Assembly: GCF_017051705.1 (NCBI RefSeq)
Contig: NZ_JAFIDJ010000003.1
Coordinates: forward strand, 225,126 to 289,125
Origin: Algoriphagus lutimaris
GTDB lineage: Bacteria; Bacteroidota; Bacteroidia; Cytophagales; Cyclobacteriaceae
Length of the DNA stretch: 64,000 bases
Reading direction: 5' to 3'
In this document: one piece after another, positions 9,509 through 18,187 of the stretch
Layout of the letters: every line of letters begins with the position of its first letter
Position numbering within the stretch: the stretch's first letter is position 1
The notes under the pieces: model-generated
The model's database searches: none
What the model saw: only the letters and a program-made list of their open reading frames with translations
What the model was told of the DNA's origin: nothing
Position numbers and translations under genes: made by a program

Positions 9509-10084
9509 TTACAATCCTTCCAGACCAATTTCAGCTTTTACCAAAATGGCTTCCGCTTTATGATCTTTGACTATTGCCAGGTTTTTTTCGGCATAACCTG
9601 AAATGGTGAAATTCTCTCCATTATCAATTTGATTTTTATACATGGACATGGAGTTATTTAATAAATCGATTTGAAAATTGATAAACTCCTTATCAAATTC
9701 CTCTCCTTGGAGCGCAGCCAATTCGTCATATCTTGCTTGCATTTCAGAAGTAATTCCATCTGAAATTTCCACTTTCTTGCCATCTGCTAAGGCTTCCAAC
9801 TCTGCTTTACTATTTGTATTCGAATCTGCAATCAGTTGAGCATATTCCAATACAGAATCATCTTCCCCATTTTCCAAGGCCAATTGCCCAAAACTGATTT
9901 GTGCATTAGCCTGCTGAGATGCTGAAATAGCAAAGTTCATATCCTGCTGACTGACGGTATCCACAATTGGTTCATCATCCTCATTATTGCAGGATGACAA
10001 TCCTCCAATAGTAAATGCGGCCATCAATACGGCTCCTGACACTCTTAGCCTGTTCACTGTAGTTTTTTGAAAATTGATTTTCAT
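9509..10084 (-). CDS. DUF4142 lipoprotein (ferritin-like four-helix bundle)
   Basis: 191-aa secreted lipoprotein of unknown function. The signal peptide ends in GLSSC with Cys32 as lipid anchor, followed by an acidic linker (NNEDDEP). The rest is almost entirely helical and matches DUF4142: QQDMNFAISASQQANAQI, QLALENGEDDSVLEYAQLIADSN, then a helix with MQARYDELAALQGEEFDKEFI and a final AEKNLAIVKDHKAEA. The family has a ferritin-like fold, but the metal ligands of true ferritins are not obvious here. It is a single gene with its own promoter, upstream of a decayed gene region. Confidence 0.8.
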   Translation of the reverse strand: MKINFQKTTVNRLRVSGAVLMAAFTIGGLSSCNNEDDEPIVDTVSQQDMNFAISASQQANAQISFGQLALENGEDDSVLEYAQLIADSNTNSKAELEALADGKKVEISDGITSEMQARYDELAALQGEEFDKEFINFQIDLLNNSMSMYKNQIDNGENFTISGYAEKNLAIVKDHKAEAILVKAEIGLEGL

Positions 10085-10189
10085 AGTTAGTATAGTTGGT
10101 TATTTGTTACCCATTCTACTTACAATACCTATACCTAACCCCTAATTGCCATTTACAGGCGATAATCAATTTTTGTCATGGGTATTAAT

Positions 10190-10860
10190 TGTTCATAATG
10201 TAGAAACAATTGCGCTATTCATCCATTTCTCCAACTCAGCCCTCCATGATTTCCCAAATCTCAAAAGCAATATCATCCAGTTCCTCTTCTCCTTCACTTA
10301 CTTTGACCAAAATTCTATTGTTTGGCTAAGCAATTTGAATTATAACTGAAGGCGATTTCTTTTCAACTTTCCCTTGAAACACTCCTCTTTCTAACAAAGG
10401 GATAAACCGTTCATTTGGCCCGGAGTAAACCACTGTGGTAACTTTTGGCTTATATAGAATTCTCTTGATCAAATTAAATTCCCGGTCATTTTTCAGAAGC
10501 AGCAAATAAGTCTGACCTCAAATATTCCCATCTGCTCCGAGTCCCATCGTCAAAGCAGAGGAAGAATAATCATTGGATCCTTCTCCTCTTCTGACTTTAC
10601 TGATAATAATTTTACCCTGGGCATCAAAAATTGCCAACCCCACACCATCGGAGCCTTTATCGACATAGCCAAGACAAACATCTTTGACAGGATCATAATC
10701 TCGAATACCAACAGGTACCAGGATCTCAATTTCCAAATCAGCAACTTTTTTTAATTGGATTTTTTTGGGCTAATCCGGATAGAGGTAAAAAAATAGCATC
10801 CATGACAAATGCTAGTAGTGTTCGCTTGTTTTTAAATGGGGTATTGTTTTACCCATTAAA
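10190..10860 (-). pseudogene. Remnant of a secreted protein gene, family not recognised
   Basis: The 800-bp gap between 10084 and 10887 holds no intact gene but shows decayed coding sequence on the minus strand. At ~10840-10760 there is a signal-peptide-like stretch (KRTLLAFV... SGLAQ). After a frame change comes EIEILVPVGIRDYDPVKDVCLGY, GLAIFDAQGKIIISKVRRG and MGLGADGNI, which stops at 10518. The same frame resumes after the stop with TYLLLLKNDREFNLIKRI and VTTVVYSGPNERFIPLL before further stops. The GADGN and IFDAQGK phrases recall beta-propeller proteins, but I cannot name the family. At least one frameshift and two stops are needed to link the parts. Confidence 0.5.
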
Positions 10861-10886
10861 CTTACTAAAAACCTCTAAACCATCAA

Positions 10887-12047
10887 CTAATTTTTTGCTT
10901 GCTCTTTGACTTCAAACCGGTACACAATTTCGTGAACATACTTTTCCCCAGGAGCCAAGGAAGCAGTAGGAAAGCTGGGTTTATTAGGGCTGTCAGGCCA
11001 AGTTTGTGGCTCTAGGCAAAATGCCCAAAATGGTTGATACACTTTTCCATCAGCCCCCTTAAAATCCCGCATTCCATTGGCCGTATAAAATTGAACACCA
11101 GGTGCCGTGCTAAATACTTCCATCACTCGACCGGTCTCCGGATGCTTTACTTTTGCAATTCCTATCAAATCCGAAGAGTTTTCTTTTTTGGTCACAAAAT
11201 TATGATCATATCCACCTCCATTCAATTCCATTTGGTCCCCTAGATTTTTTGGGGTTTGAAAATCCAAAGGAGTATTTTCCACATTCAGTAAATTTCCTGT
11301 AGGAATCAATTGATCATCTGTCTCTGTATAAGATTGTGCAAAAATCTGTATTTCATGATCCCTCACGTCCCTTGTGATCCCTCCTAGATTGAAATAACTA
11401 TGATTGGTCAAATTCACGACTGTTTTTTGATCGGTAGTAGACTCAAACCTGACTTTTAATTCATTATCAGCGGTCAATTCCATGTACAACCAAGTATCTA
11501 GATTTCCGGGATAACCTTCTTCTCCATCTTTGCTTAGATAATACATCTTGACACCAATCGATTGATCGGTATCATAGGATTCAGCATCCCATACTTGTAC
11601 CCCAAAACCTTTTCTTCCGCCATGCAAATGATTTTCTCCAAGGTTTTTGGTGATCTCATAAGTCACTCCATCCAGATCAAATGAGGCCCCTCCGATTCTA
11701 TTGGCATAACGTCCGACTGCCGCACCTAAATAAGGCCCATTTCCTGTAAAATATTGCGGAATGCTATCCAATGCCAATACTATATTTTCTAAATTCCCAT
11801 CCTTATCAGGAACAAGTATCCTTGAGATAATTCCTCCAAAATTGGTCATTTGAACCTGCATGAATCCATTATCCAAATCGTACTTGAAAACACCCTTGCC
11901 TTCCCATTCCCCAACTTTTTCCACTTTCATTTCAAAGTTTATATTTTTAGCCTCCTCCATTTCAGTTTGGTCTGTGGGTTTATTGTGACAGGCAATTATC
12001 AATACAAATACTACCAGCCAGTAGAATTTATTTATTATTCGATGCAT
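10887..12047 (-). CDS. galM: Aldose 1-epimerase (mutarotase), lipoprotein
   Basis: Interconverts alpha and beta anomers of aldoses such as galactose or glucose. It is 386 aa with a signal peptide and lipobox Cys20 (LIIAC), so it acts in the periplasm or on the cell surface, as many Bacteroidota mutarotases do. Conserved features are GRYANRIGGA, GENHLHGGRKGFG with the first active-site His, LTNHSYFNLGG with the catalytic His, GGYDHNF, and APGVQFYTAN leading to the C-terminal FCLEPQ Glu region. It lies 39 nt downstream of the amidohydrolase gene, probably in one transcript. galK at 35.9 kb is not linked to it. Confidence 0.9.
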   Translation of the reverse strand: MHRIINKFYWLVVFVLIIACHNKPTDQTEMEEAKNINFEMKVEKVGEWEGKGVFKYDLDNGFMQVQMTNFGGIISRILVPDKDGNLENIVLALDSIPQYFTGNGPYLGAAVGRYANRIGGASFDLDGVTYEITKNLGENHLHGGRKGFGVQVWDAESYDTDQSIGVKMYYLSKDGEEGYPGNLDTWLYMELTADNELKVRFESTTDQKTVVNLTNHSYFNLGGITRDVRDHEIQIFAQSYTETDDQLIPTGNLLNVENTPLDFQTPKNLGDQMELNGGGYDHNFVTKKENSSDLIGIAKVKHPETGRVMEVFSTAPGVQFYTANGMRDFKGADGKVYQPFWAFCLEPQTWPDSPNKPSFPTASLAPGEKYVHEIVYRFEVKEQAKN

Positions 12048-12086
12048 GGATTTTGTTGGGTTTGGGTAAATAGGAACTATTTGAAT

Positions 12087-13451
12087 TTATCGTTGATGGT
12101 TAGACTCGATTTTGGCCAACTCCTGATCTAACCTGTTTCTATCATAATACGCTCCTTTCATCATCACCCCGATGGGCATTTTCAAGGTTTCTAAATCTTC
12201 CAATGGGTTCCCCTTTACCATCACAAAATCTGCTGAGGCTCCTTTTTTGATCACTCCCCATTGGCCTTCCTCCTCGAAATACAATGCAGGATTGACGGAG
12301 CCAGATTTTAGAATTTCATAATTTGACATGCCTGCTTTTGACATCAACTCGATTTCATGATGTATGGAAAATCCAGGGACATTGAAAACCTGTGGGGAAT
12401 CTGAAGTCATTAAAATTGGAACTCCAGCTTGATGCAAAATCATCAATAATTTGTTTCGAAAATCCAGATAAGGTTGCACATTTTCCTTAGTCAAAATTCC
12501 AGCTTCCTCATAGGGAATTTTTGCATTGATCCAGTTCTGCACTTGGGCGGCAGACATGTATTTCATTTCAGGAATATTTCTGTATTCTTCCGCGGGCTTT
12601 GATCCAAAATACCGATCAAATAAGGTCAAAGTAGGTGCTATCCAAACCTTATGGTCCAAGCTCAATTGAACAAGTTCAGGAAGTTTACCCATATCAGCTT
12701 CTCCTACCAACAGCATGGTAAAAGGACCAGCCTTCTTAGAATCAAAAACTTTAGAATAGTCAGGCAATAAGGCTTCCACATACCCATCCATATGCTCAAT
12801 GGATTTATATCCATTTTCCAAACTGGCTTTAAGCCCAACATCTAAGGAAACATGCCCTCCAAATGGAATATCCAATTCCTTCGCAGTTTTTGCGATGGCC
12901 AAAAATTCATCCATCTCTAATCCTGGATGGAGTTTCAGATGATCATATCCTGCTGCTTTTTCATCTCTGACCATTTGTGCAGCTTGTTCCGGAGATGAAA
13001 CAGAACCTCCGCTAAATGAGGGGCCTGAAAGAAATAATCGAGGGCCTGGTAAAGTTCCTTCTTCAATCCTAGCCTTTAAAGGCAAGTGTGAAGCATGCCC
13101 GATCATTCCTCGAACTCTTAATACCCCATTTGCCAGATAAAGCCACATAGCTTCCTCTTGTAATTGCGTATTTCCATTTTGAGCCACTGGAATATGGGAA
13201 TGAAACTCTGCAAGTCCTGGATATACGTATGCTCCATTTCCTTCAATTACTTTTTCAATGGGACGTTTAGACACTTCAATCATAGGAATAACATCCACAA
13301 TTTTCCCATTCTCTACTAGAATCGCCTGATTTTCCAAGATGGAATCATCTTCCATCCTAAGCACATGGACATTTTGAATGACCTGAACTTGAGCGGTGGT
13401 GTACGTAAGGGGTAAAAGACAGATTGCAAGAAATAAAGCAAGATGTTTCAT
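12087..13451 (-). CDS. Secreted metal-dependent amidohydrolase (imidazolonepropionase-like)
   Basis: Amidohydrolase-superfamily enzyme, 454 aa, exported by a signal peptide of ~20 residues ending in TTAQ. The beta-sandwich plus TIM-barrel metal site is readable: GAYVYPGLAEFHSH (first HxH pair), DHLKLHPGL with a possible bridging Lys, GGHVSL and SIEHMDGY with two His ligands, and LMTSDSPQ with the catalytic Asp. The C-terminus has the usual KGASADFVMVKGNPLEDL return to the sandwich. Such secreted members are often annotated as prolidase- or imidazolonepropionase-like, and their substrates are mostly unknown. The aldose epimerase follows after 39 nt. Confidence 0.83.
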   Translation of the reverse strand: MKHLALFLAICLLPLTYTTAQVQVIQNVHVLRMEDDSILENQAILVENGKIVDVIPMIEVSKRPIEKVIEGNGAYVYPGLAEFHSHIPVAQNGNTQLQEEAMWLYLANGVLRVRGMIGHASHLPLKARIEEGTLPGPRLFLSGPSFSGGSVSSPEQAAQMVRDEKAAGYDHLKLHPGLEMDEFLAIAKTAKELDIPFGGHVSLDVGLKASLENGYKSIEHMDGYVEALLPDYSKVFDSKKAGPFTMLLVGEADMGKLPELVQLSLDHKVWIAPTLTLFDRYFGSKPAEEYRNIPEMKYMSAAQVQNWINAKIPYEEAGILTKENVQPYLDFRNKLLMILHQAGVPILMTSDSPQVFNVPGFSIHHEIELMSKAGMSNYEILKSGSVNPALYFEEEGQWGVIKKGASADFVMVKGNPLEDLETLKMPIGVMMKGAYYDRNRLDQELAKIESNHQR

Positions 13452-13537
13452 AGCAGGTTAGATTGGATTCACAATTAAGTTCGTGTATTCAAAAATTGTA
13501 TGCAACTCTTTTTATTCCATTGAGACCAACGGCTTTT

Positions 13538-14017
13538 CTAATCATGAATGTAAGCGATTGCTTCTTCAATCATTTTTTCTGGGGTATTGGCAATGGACAA
13601 TTTGAGCCCAAAATCTGGTTCTTCCCAGGTAGCAATCTGAGAATCTAGCATACTTGCTTTCATGTAATGGTTTTTCCTGGCCAACATCCGTTCCCAAATC
13701 AAATCCCTATCCCCTTCCAGATGTATCCATTTTACCTGATCATTCACCTGTAAAATATCCCGGTAGGATTGCTTCAAAGCAGAGCAAGCCAAAACAGCTC
13801 CTCCAGATTTTTCAGATTCTTCTAATTGATTTGCCAAAGCTTGAAGCCAAGGTAATCGGTCCTCATCATCCAGAGGAAAGCCATTACTCATTTTTTCTAT
13901 ATTCTCAAGAGGATGGAAGTGATCTGCATCAAAAAATGGTAAATTGAAATGATTTGAAAGGCCTTTTCCAATGGTAGTTTTACCTGTACCTGAAACTCCT
14001 GTAACGATAATTAGCAT
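13538..14017 (-). CDS. gntK: Gluconokinase, GntK family
   Basis: Phosphorylates D-gluconate to 6-phosphogluconate in the cytoplasm. The 159-aa length is normal. A P-loop opens the protein (VTGVSGTGKTTIG around 5-17). The substrate region FFDADHFHP...IEKMSNGFPLDDEDRLPWL is the GntK signature, and VLACSALKQSYRDIL follows around 75-89. No gluconate permease or Entner-Doudoroff genes are nearby, so gluconate may come from sugar oxidation in the periplasm. It is divergent from the CBS/DUF294 gene with only 52 bp between starts, and 86 bp before the amidohydrolase start. Confidence 0.9.
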   Translation of the reverse strand: MLIIVTGVSGTGKTTIGKGLSNHFNLPFFDADHFHPLENIEKMSNGFPLDDEDRLPWLQALANQLEESEKSGGAVLACSALKQSYRDILQVNDQVKWIHLEGDRDLIWERMLARKNHYMKASMLDSQIATWEEPDFGLKLSIANTPEKMIEEAIAYIHD

Positions 14018-14069
14018 AAACCCAAGTTAGGAAAATTAATTATTTTCAAACCTTCAAAATTTTTACAAA

Positions 14070-15524
14070 ATGGATTTTTCCGCTCCTGTTGTCACTGACC
14101 ATTTTTACTCAAAAAAAGTAAGTGATCTTCACTTTCGAAACTTAAGGTTGGCCTCACCAGAAACTCCTGTTTTTGAATGTGCAGCCAAAATGGCCAAGGA
14201 AAAAGTGAGTTGCTTGTTTATAGGAACATCCCCAGACCAGATCGTAGGATATGTTACAGATATTACATTAAGAGACCAATTACTTGCAAAGCAACTGTCC
14301 GCAACCATTCCTGTTTCAGAAATTATGGAGTCTGATATGGTAACGATCAGCCCAAAGGAATATTTGGTAGAAGCCTTGATGTTGATGTTCCGAACCAAGT
14401 CCCGCTATTTATTGGTGGAAGAGAAGGGGAATTATGTGGGTTGGATCAGTAGAACAAAAATACTGACCGAACAATCCCAAGGTCCTTTCATGTTTATCCA
14501 ATCTGTAAAAGAGGCAAGACAAATTCCGGAACTTGCAGAAAAATGGAACCGAATGCCTGAAATTATTCACCTCCTTTTGTCCAGAGGAATGAAAGCAGGG
14601 ATCGTCAATCAAATCATCACTACGGTAGTAGACACCATTGCCCAGAGAGTTATTGAGCGGGTATTTAAGGAAATTGGTCCTGCTCCAGCAAAATTCGTGT
14701 TCTTTGTTTTGGGCAGTGAAGGTCGAGGAGAATTGACTTTGAAGACCGATCAGGATAATGCGATTATATATGAAGATAAAGCCAACGAACACCGGGAAGA
14801 GGTCAGGACATATTTTTTGGATTTTGCTACCCGGGTTTCTACGGCATTGAATGAAATCGGAATCGTCTTCTGTGAAGGAGAACTGATGGCCATGAATCCT
14901 AAATGGACACACTCCCTCTCCCATTGGAAAAGAAATTATGAAAGTTGGATTCAGGATGCCTCCCAAGAAACAGCGATGAATTACGCTACTTTTTTTGATT
15001 GCAGAGCGATCTATGGAGAAAATTCATTGCTGGAAAACCTCAAAGAATACATGGATTTCCAACTTCAACAAGCCCCTGAGAAATTTTACATCAACTTAGG
15101 GTACAATGCTCTCCAATACGAACCTCCCATTACTTTTTTCAGAAAAATTAAAACCGAAACCATTGATGGAGAAAGGCAGGTAAATTTAAAACAGATCATG
15201 CGCCCTATAGTAGACTTGGCTAGAGTCTATGCCTTAAAATATCGAGTTTTTGAAACAAACACCAATCGAAGGATTGAGCTCCTTAGAGATAAAGGAGTTT
15301 TCTCAGATAAAGAGGCCCAAGAATTAATTCATGCATTTGATTATTTGATGGCACTTCGATTAGAAAATCAATCTCACTTGATCCTAGAAAAGAAGGAAAA
15401 ACCAAAAAACTTTTTAATTATCGATCAAATCACAAAAGTTCAGTCCGTCACTCTTTTGGAAATTTTTAAGGTAATCGAAGAATTCCAAGCCAGAATCAAA
15501 TTGGCTTTTACTAGGTCTTTGTAG
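14070..15524 (+). CDS. CBS-domain / DUF294 putative nucleotidyltransferase
   Basis: Cytoplasmic protein of 484 aa related to the nucleotidyltransferase part of GlnD. Two CBS motifs occupy ~20-140 (VSCLFIGTSPDQIVGYVTD, then VSEIMESDMVTISP...LLVEEKGNYVGWI) and probably bind an adenine nucleotide. The NTase core GSEGRGE at 215-221 and the DQDN at 227-230 give the metal-binding acids of the pol-beta fold. Residues ~340-480 match the DUF294 C-terminal helical region. Relatives often lack the cyclic-nucleotide domain, as here. The nucleotidylated target is unknown. Confidence 0.85.
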   Translation: MDFSAPVVTDHFYSKKVSDLHFRNLRLASPETPVFECAAKMAKEKVSCLFIGTSPDQIVGYVTDITLRDQLLAKQLSATIPVSEIMESDMVTISPKEYLVEALMLMFRTKSRYLLVEEKGNYVGWISRTKILTEQSQGPFMFIQSVKEARQIPELAEKWNRMPEIIHLLLSRGMKAGIVNQIITTVVDTIAQRVIERVFKEIGPAPAKFVFFVLGSEGRGELTLKTDQDNAIIYEDKANEHREEVRTYFLDFATRVSTALNEIGIVFCEGELMAMNPKWTHSLSHWKRNYESWIQDASQETAMNYATFFDCRAIYGENSLLENLKEYMDFQLQQAPEKFYINLGYNALQYEPPITFFRKIKTETIDGERQVNLKQIMRPIVDLARVYALKYRVFETNTNRRIELLRDKGVFSDKEAQELIHAFDYLMALRLENQSHLILEKKEKPKNFLIIDQITKVQSVTLLEIFKVIEEFQARIKLAFTRSL

Positions 15525-15584
15525 AGAAACACGAATACTTTTATAAAATTTTTATTAAAGTGCTTTTTATTCAAAAACTTTTTT

Positions 15585-15592
15585 TAAATTTG
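15585..15592 (+). promoter_or_regulatory. Candidate -7 box for the NagB/PIG-L gene
   Basis: TAAATTTG fits the Bacteroidota -7 consensus TAnnTTTG exactly and lies ~170 bp before the start, implying a long AT-rich leader. The -33 element is not clear. Confidence 0.4.
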
Positions 15593-15760
15593 TTTAGTAA
15601 GAGATTGAATAATCCAATCTACTACACACCAAATTTTATTTTTAAATAATAAGTCAAATCAAAGTTATCACGATTCACACTTACGTTTAACTGAATATTA
15701 TTTGGATTTAAATGAATATAATTTTATTATTCCCAACTATACCTAACCTGTTCTAATAGC

Positions 15761-18088
15761 ATGCTAAGTAAGTACCCACTTTCAGAAGTAGAAAAAAGTT
15801 TTCTAAAGGAATCCGGGATTGAGAAAATCAGCACTCTTATTCCCTATTTAACCGTTGATAATTTCCCGAAACTTGGTTTGCTAACTGCATGCCGTTTTCT
15901 AGAATGGGTTTCTGAAAACCCAAAAGGAGTTATCAGCTTACCCACTGGTAAATCACCAGAATTCTTTATCAAATGGACTCAATTCTTATTGGACAATTGG
16001 GATAACAAAAAAGGTAAAGATGTTCGAGAGAAGTATGGATTAGGAAACTGCAAAAAGCCAGTTTTAAAGGATTTGACATTTGTCCAAATTGATGAGTTTT
16101 ATCCAATCTCTTCTGAGCAACAAAATAGTTTCTATCACTATGTAAATAAATTTTACATAGAGGGATTCGGTTTAGCAAAAGAAAACGCAATATTGATCAA
16201 CTCTGATGAGATTCCTTTGGCGAAAGGATTAACCTATAAAGAGGTATTCCCAGACTTGAAAGTAGATTTATCTCTTAGATTCAGAGATCCAGAAAATGAT
16301 CTAGAAAAACTTCAACAAGAATCGATCTATTTAATCGATAAATGGTGTGGAGATTATGAGCAAAAAATCAGAGATAAAGGAGGTATAGGTTTCTTCCTAG
16401 GAGGAATTGGTCCTGATGGACACATTGCTTTTAATACCAGAGGTTCCCATATTTTCTCTGTCACTAGATTGACAGAAACCAACTTTGAAACTCAGGCAGT
16501 AGCTGCGGGCGACTTGGGAGGTATCGAAATATCTGCTAACAGACTGGTTATCACCATTGGTTTGGACACCATTGTGTACAACCCAGAAGCAGTGGCGATT
16601 ATTATTGCTGCAGGTGAAGCAAAAGCAGGAATTGTAAAAGATTCACTAGAAACCCCATTGGACAACGTTTTCCCTGGAACAGTTCTTCAAAAGCTTAAAA
16701 ACGGAAGGTTCTATCTAACCAAAGGAGCTGCCGTCAAATTAACTGACTCCGTAGATGCTTATTATGAAAAAGGAGAATGGACTTGGGAGAAGACTGAAAG
16801 AGCGGTAATTGACCTATGTAAGAAAATTGGAAAATACGGACATCGAGTGAAGCTTTCTGACCTGAAAGCTGACAAATACACTCGAATGATCCCTGAACTT
16901 TCTGAAGATACAGTAAACCAGGTCATGAAAAGTACGGAGGCGAAGTTAGCCAAAGGTCTGGAACAAGAGACAGACGAAGTATTACTTCATACCGGTCCTC
17001 ACCATGACGATATCTCATTAGGGATCTTACCACATATCACGAATCAGCTTCATGAGCCGACTAATGAAGCCCATTTCTCAGTATTGACTTCAGGTTTTAC
17101 TGCTGTAACCAACACCTTTGTAATAGACACCTTACAGCAAACCAAAAAATTATTGGATGAAAATAGGATCCAGATGGTTAATTTCGAAGACTTCTTTGAA
17201 ATTGGGTATAGTCTAAAAACAGATAAAGATGTCTATCATTTCTTAACCAATGTGGCATCAGAAAGAGCTGATGAAAGAGTACGAGGTCTATGCCACAGAG
17301 TGGTTAGAGCATTGGTGATTGTATTTGGAGTAAAAAACACCACGCAGTTAAGAGAAACCATCAATGAAGTAATTAGCATTTTGAAAAACAGCTATGATGG
17401 AGAGAAAAACCCATCTAAGATTCAAAAGCTAAAAGGAATGATCCGTGAGTTTGAAGAGGAATTAGTATGGGCCCACTTTGGGGTTCAAGTTAAAAATGTG
17501 CATCACTTAAGACTTGGATTCTACACTGGGGATATTTTCACAGAACAACCGGACAAAAAGCGAGACGTAGAACCGATCGTGGAAATGTTCCGAAAAATCA
17601 ATCCAACAAAGATTAGTTTAACACTCGATCCTGAAGGTTCTGGTCCTGACACCCACTATAAAGTATTACAAGCGACTGCAGAAGCTGTTCGCCAATGGGG
17701 AGAAGAAAAAGATATCAGTAACTTGAGGATTATTGGTTACAGAAACGTTTGGTTTAAATTTGAACCTCATGAGGCTAATGTAATCGTACCAGTTTCACTT
17801 GGAGACATGTCCGTCATGGAAGATTCCTTTGCAAACTGTTACTTAAGCCAAGTAAACGCTTCGTTCCCAAGCTATTCTCACAATGGGAAATTCAGTACAG
17901 TCGCCAAAAGAACCTGGGTTAACCAACTGAATGACATACAGTTGCTATTGGGTAAAAATTACTTCTATCAGCATGAAAGAGCTAAAGTTAGATCTAGTCA
18001 TGGTTTGATTTTCTTTAGAGACATGAACGTAGAAGAATTCCTTGCAACTGCAAGAGAGCTTGAAAAATCAATCGAAGGCATGCTTTAA
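15761..18088 (+). CDS. NagB-like glucosamine-6-phosphate deaminase domain fused to PIG-L (LmbE) domain
   Basis: 775-aa cytoplasmic two-domain protein. Residues ~35-340 match glucosamine-6-phosphate deaminase: SLPTGKSPEFF at 59-69, IDEFYP at 110-115 (the catalytic Asp-Glu pair) and GIGPDGHIAFN at 215-225. In E. coli NagB the residue after this FN is the catalytic Glu148; here it is Thr226, so the Asp-His-Glu triad is incomplete. Residues ~400-660 form a PIG-L/LmbE-type zinc deacetylase domain, opening with TGPHHDDISLG at 411-420. The family fold suggests N-deacetylation plus deamination of an amino-sugar phosphate in one chain. Two-domain NagB-like proteins of this kind occur in other Bacteroidota. 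It is followed by a terminator and the ROK gene. Confidence 0.82.
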   Translation: MLSKYPLSEVEKSFLKESGIEKISTLIPYLTVDNFPKLGLLTACRFLEWVSENPKGVISLPTGKSPEFFIKWTQFLLDNWDNKKGKDVREKYGLGNCKKPVLKDLTFVQIDEFYPISSEQQNSFYHYVNKFYIEGFGLAKENAILINSDEIPLAKGLTYKEVFPDLKVDLSLRFRDPENDLEKLQQESIYLIDKWCGDYEQKIRDKGGIGFFLGGIGPDGHIAFNTRGSHIFSVTRLTETNFETQAVAAGDLGGIEISANRLVITIGLDTIVYNPEAVAIIIAAGEAKAGIVKDSLETPLDNVFPGTVLQKLKNGRFYLTKGAAVKLTDSVDAYYEKGEWTWEKTERAVIDLCKKIGKYGHRVKLSDLKADKYTRMIPELSEDTVNQVMKSTEAKLAKGLEQETDEVLLHTGPHHDDISLGILPHITNQLHEPTNEAHFSVLTSGFTAVTNTFVIDTLQQTKKLLDENRIQMVNFEDFFEIGYSLKTDKDVYHFLTNVASERADERVRGLCHRVVRALVIVFGVKNTTQLRETINEVISILKNSYDGEKNPSKIQKLKGMIREFEEELVWAHFGVQVKNVHHLRLGFYTGDIFTEQPDKKRDVEPIVEMFRKINPTKISLTLDPEGSGPDTHYKVLQATAEAVRQWGEEKDISNLRIIGYRNVWFKFEPHEANVIVPVSLGDMSVMEDSFANCYLSQVNASFPSYSHNGKFSTVAKRTWVNQLNDIQLLLGKNYFYQHERAKVRSSHGLIFFRDMNVEEFLATARELEKSIEGML

Positions 18089-18116
18089 TTAGCCCTGCCT
18101 TTAAACTTAAAGCCAT

Positions 18117-18154
18117 AAGGAATGTTACTGATGCATCAATAACATTCCTTTTAT
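18117..18154 (+). terminator. Hairpin between NagB/PIG-L and ROK genes
   Basis: AAGGAATGTTA (18117-18127) pairs with TAACATTCCTT (18140-18150), and the interior TGATGCATCA is itself palindromic. The T tract is short, so it may be only a partial terminator. Confidence 0.65.
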
Positions 18155-18187
18155 CAAACCTTAAACCAAAACAGTAAACCAAATCGA

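Noticed and set aside
14409-14966. 185-aa open frame on the minus strand
   Set aside because: Antisense shadow of the CBS/DUF294 gene, whose motifs are unambiguous; the translation has no domain and unusual composition.
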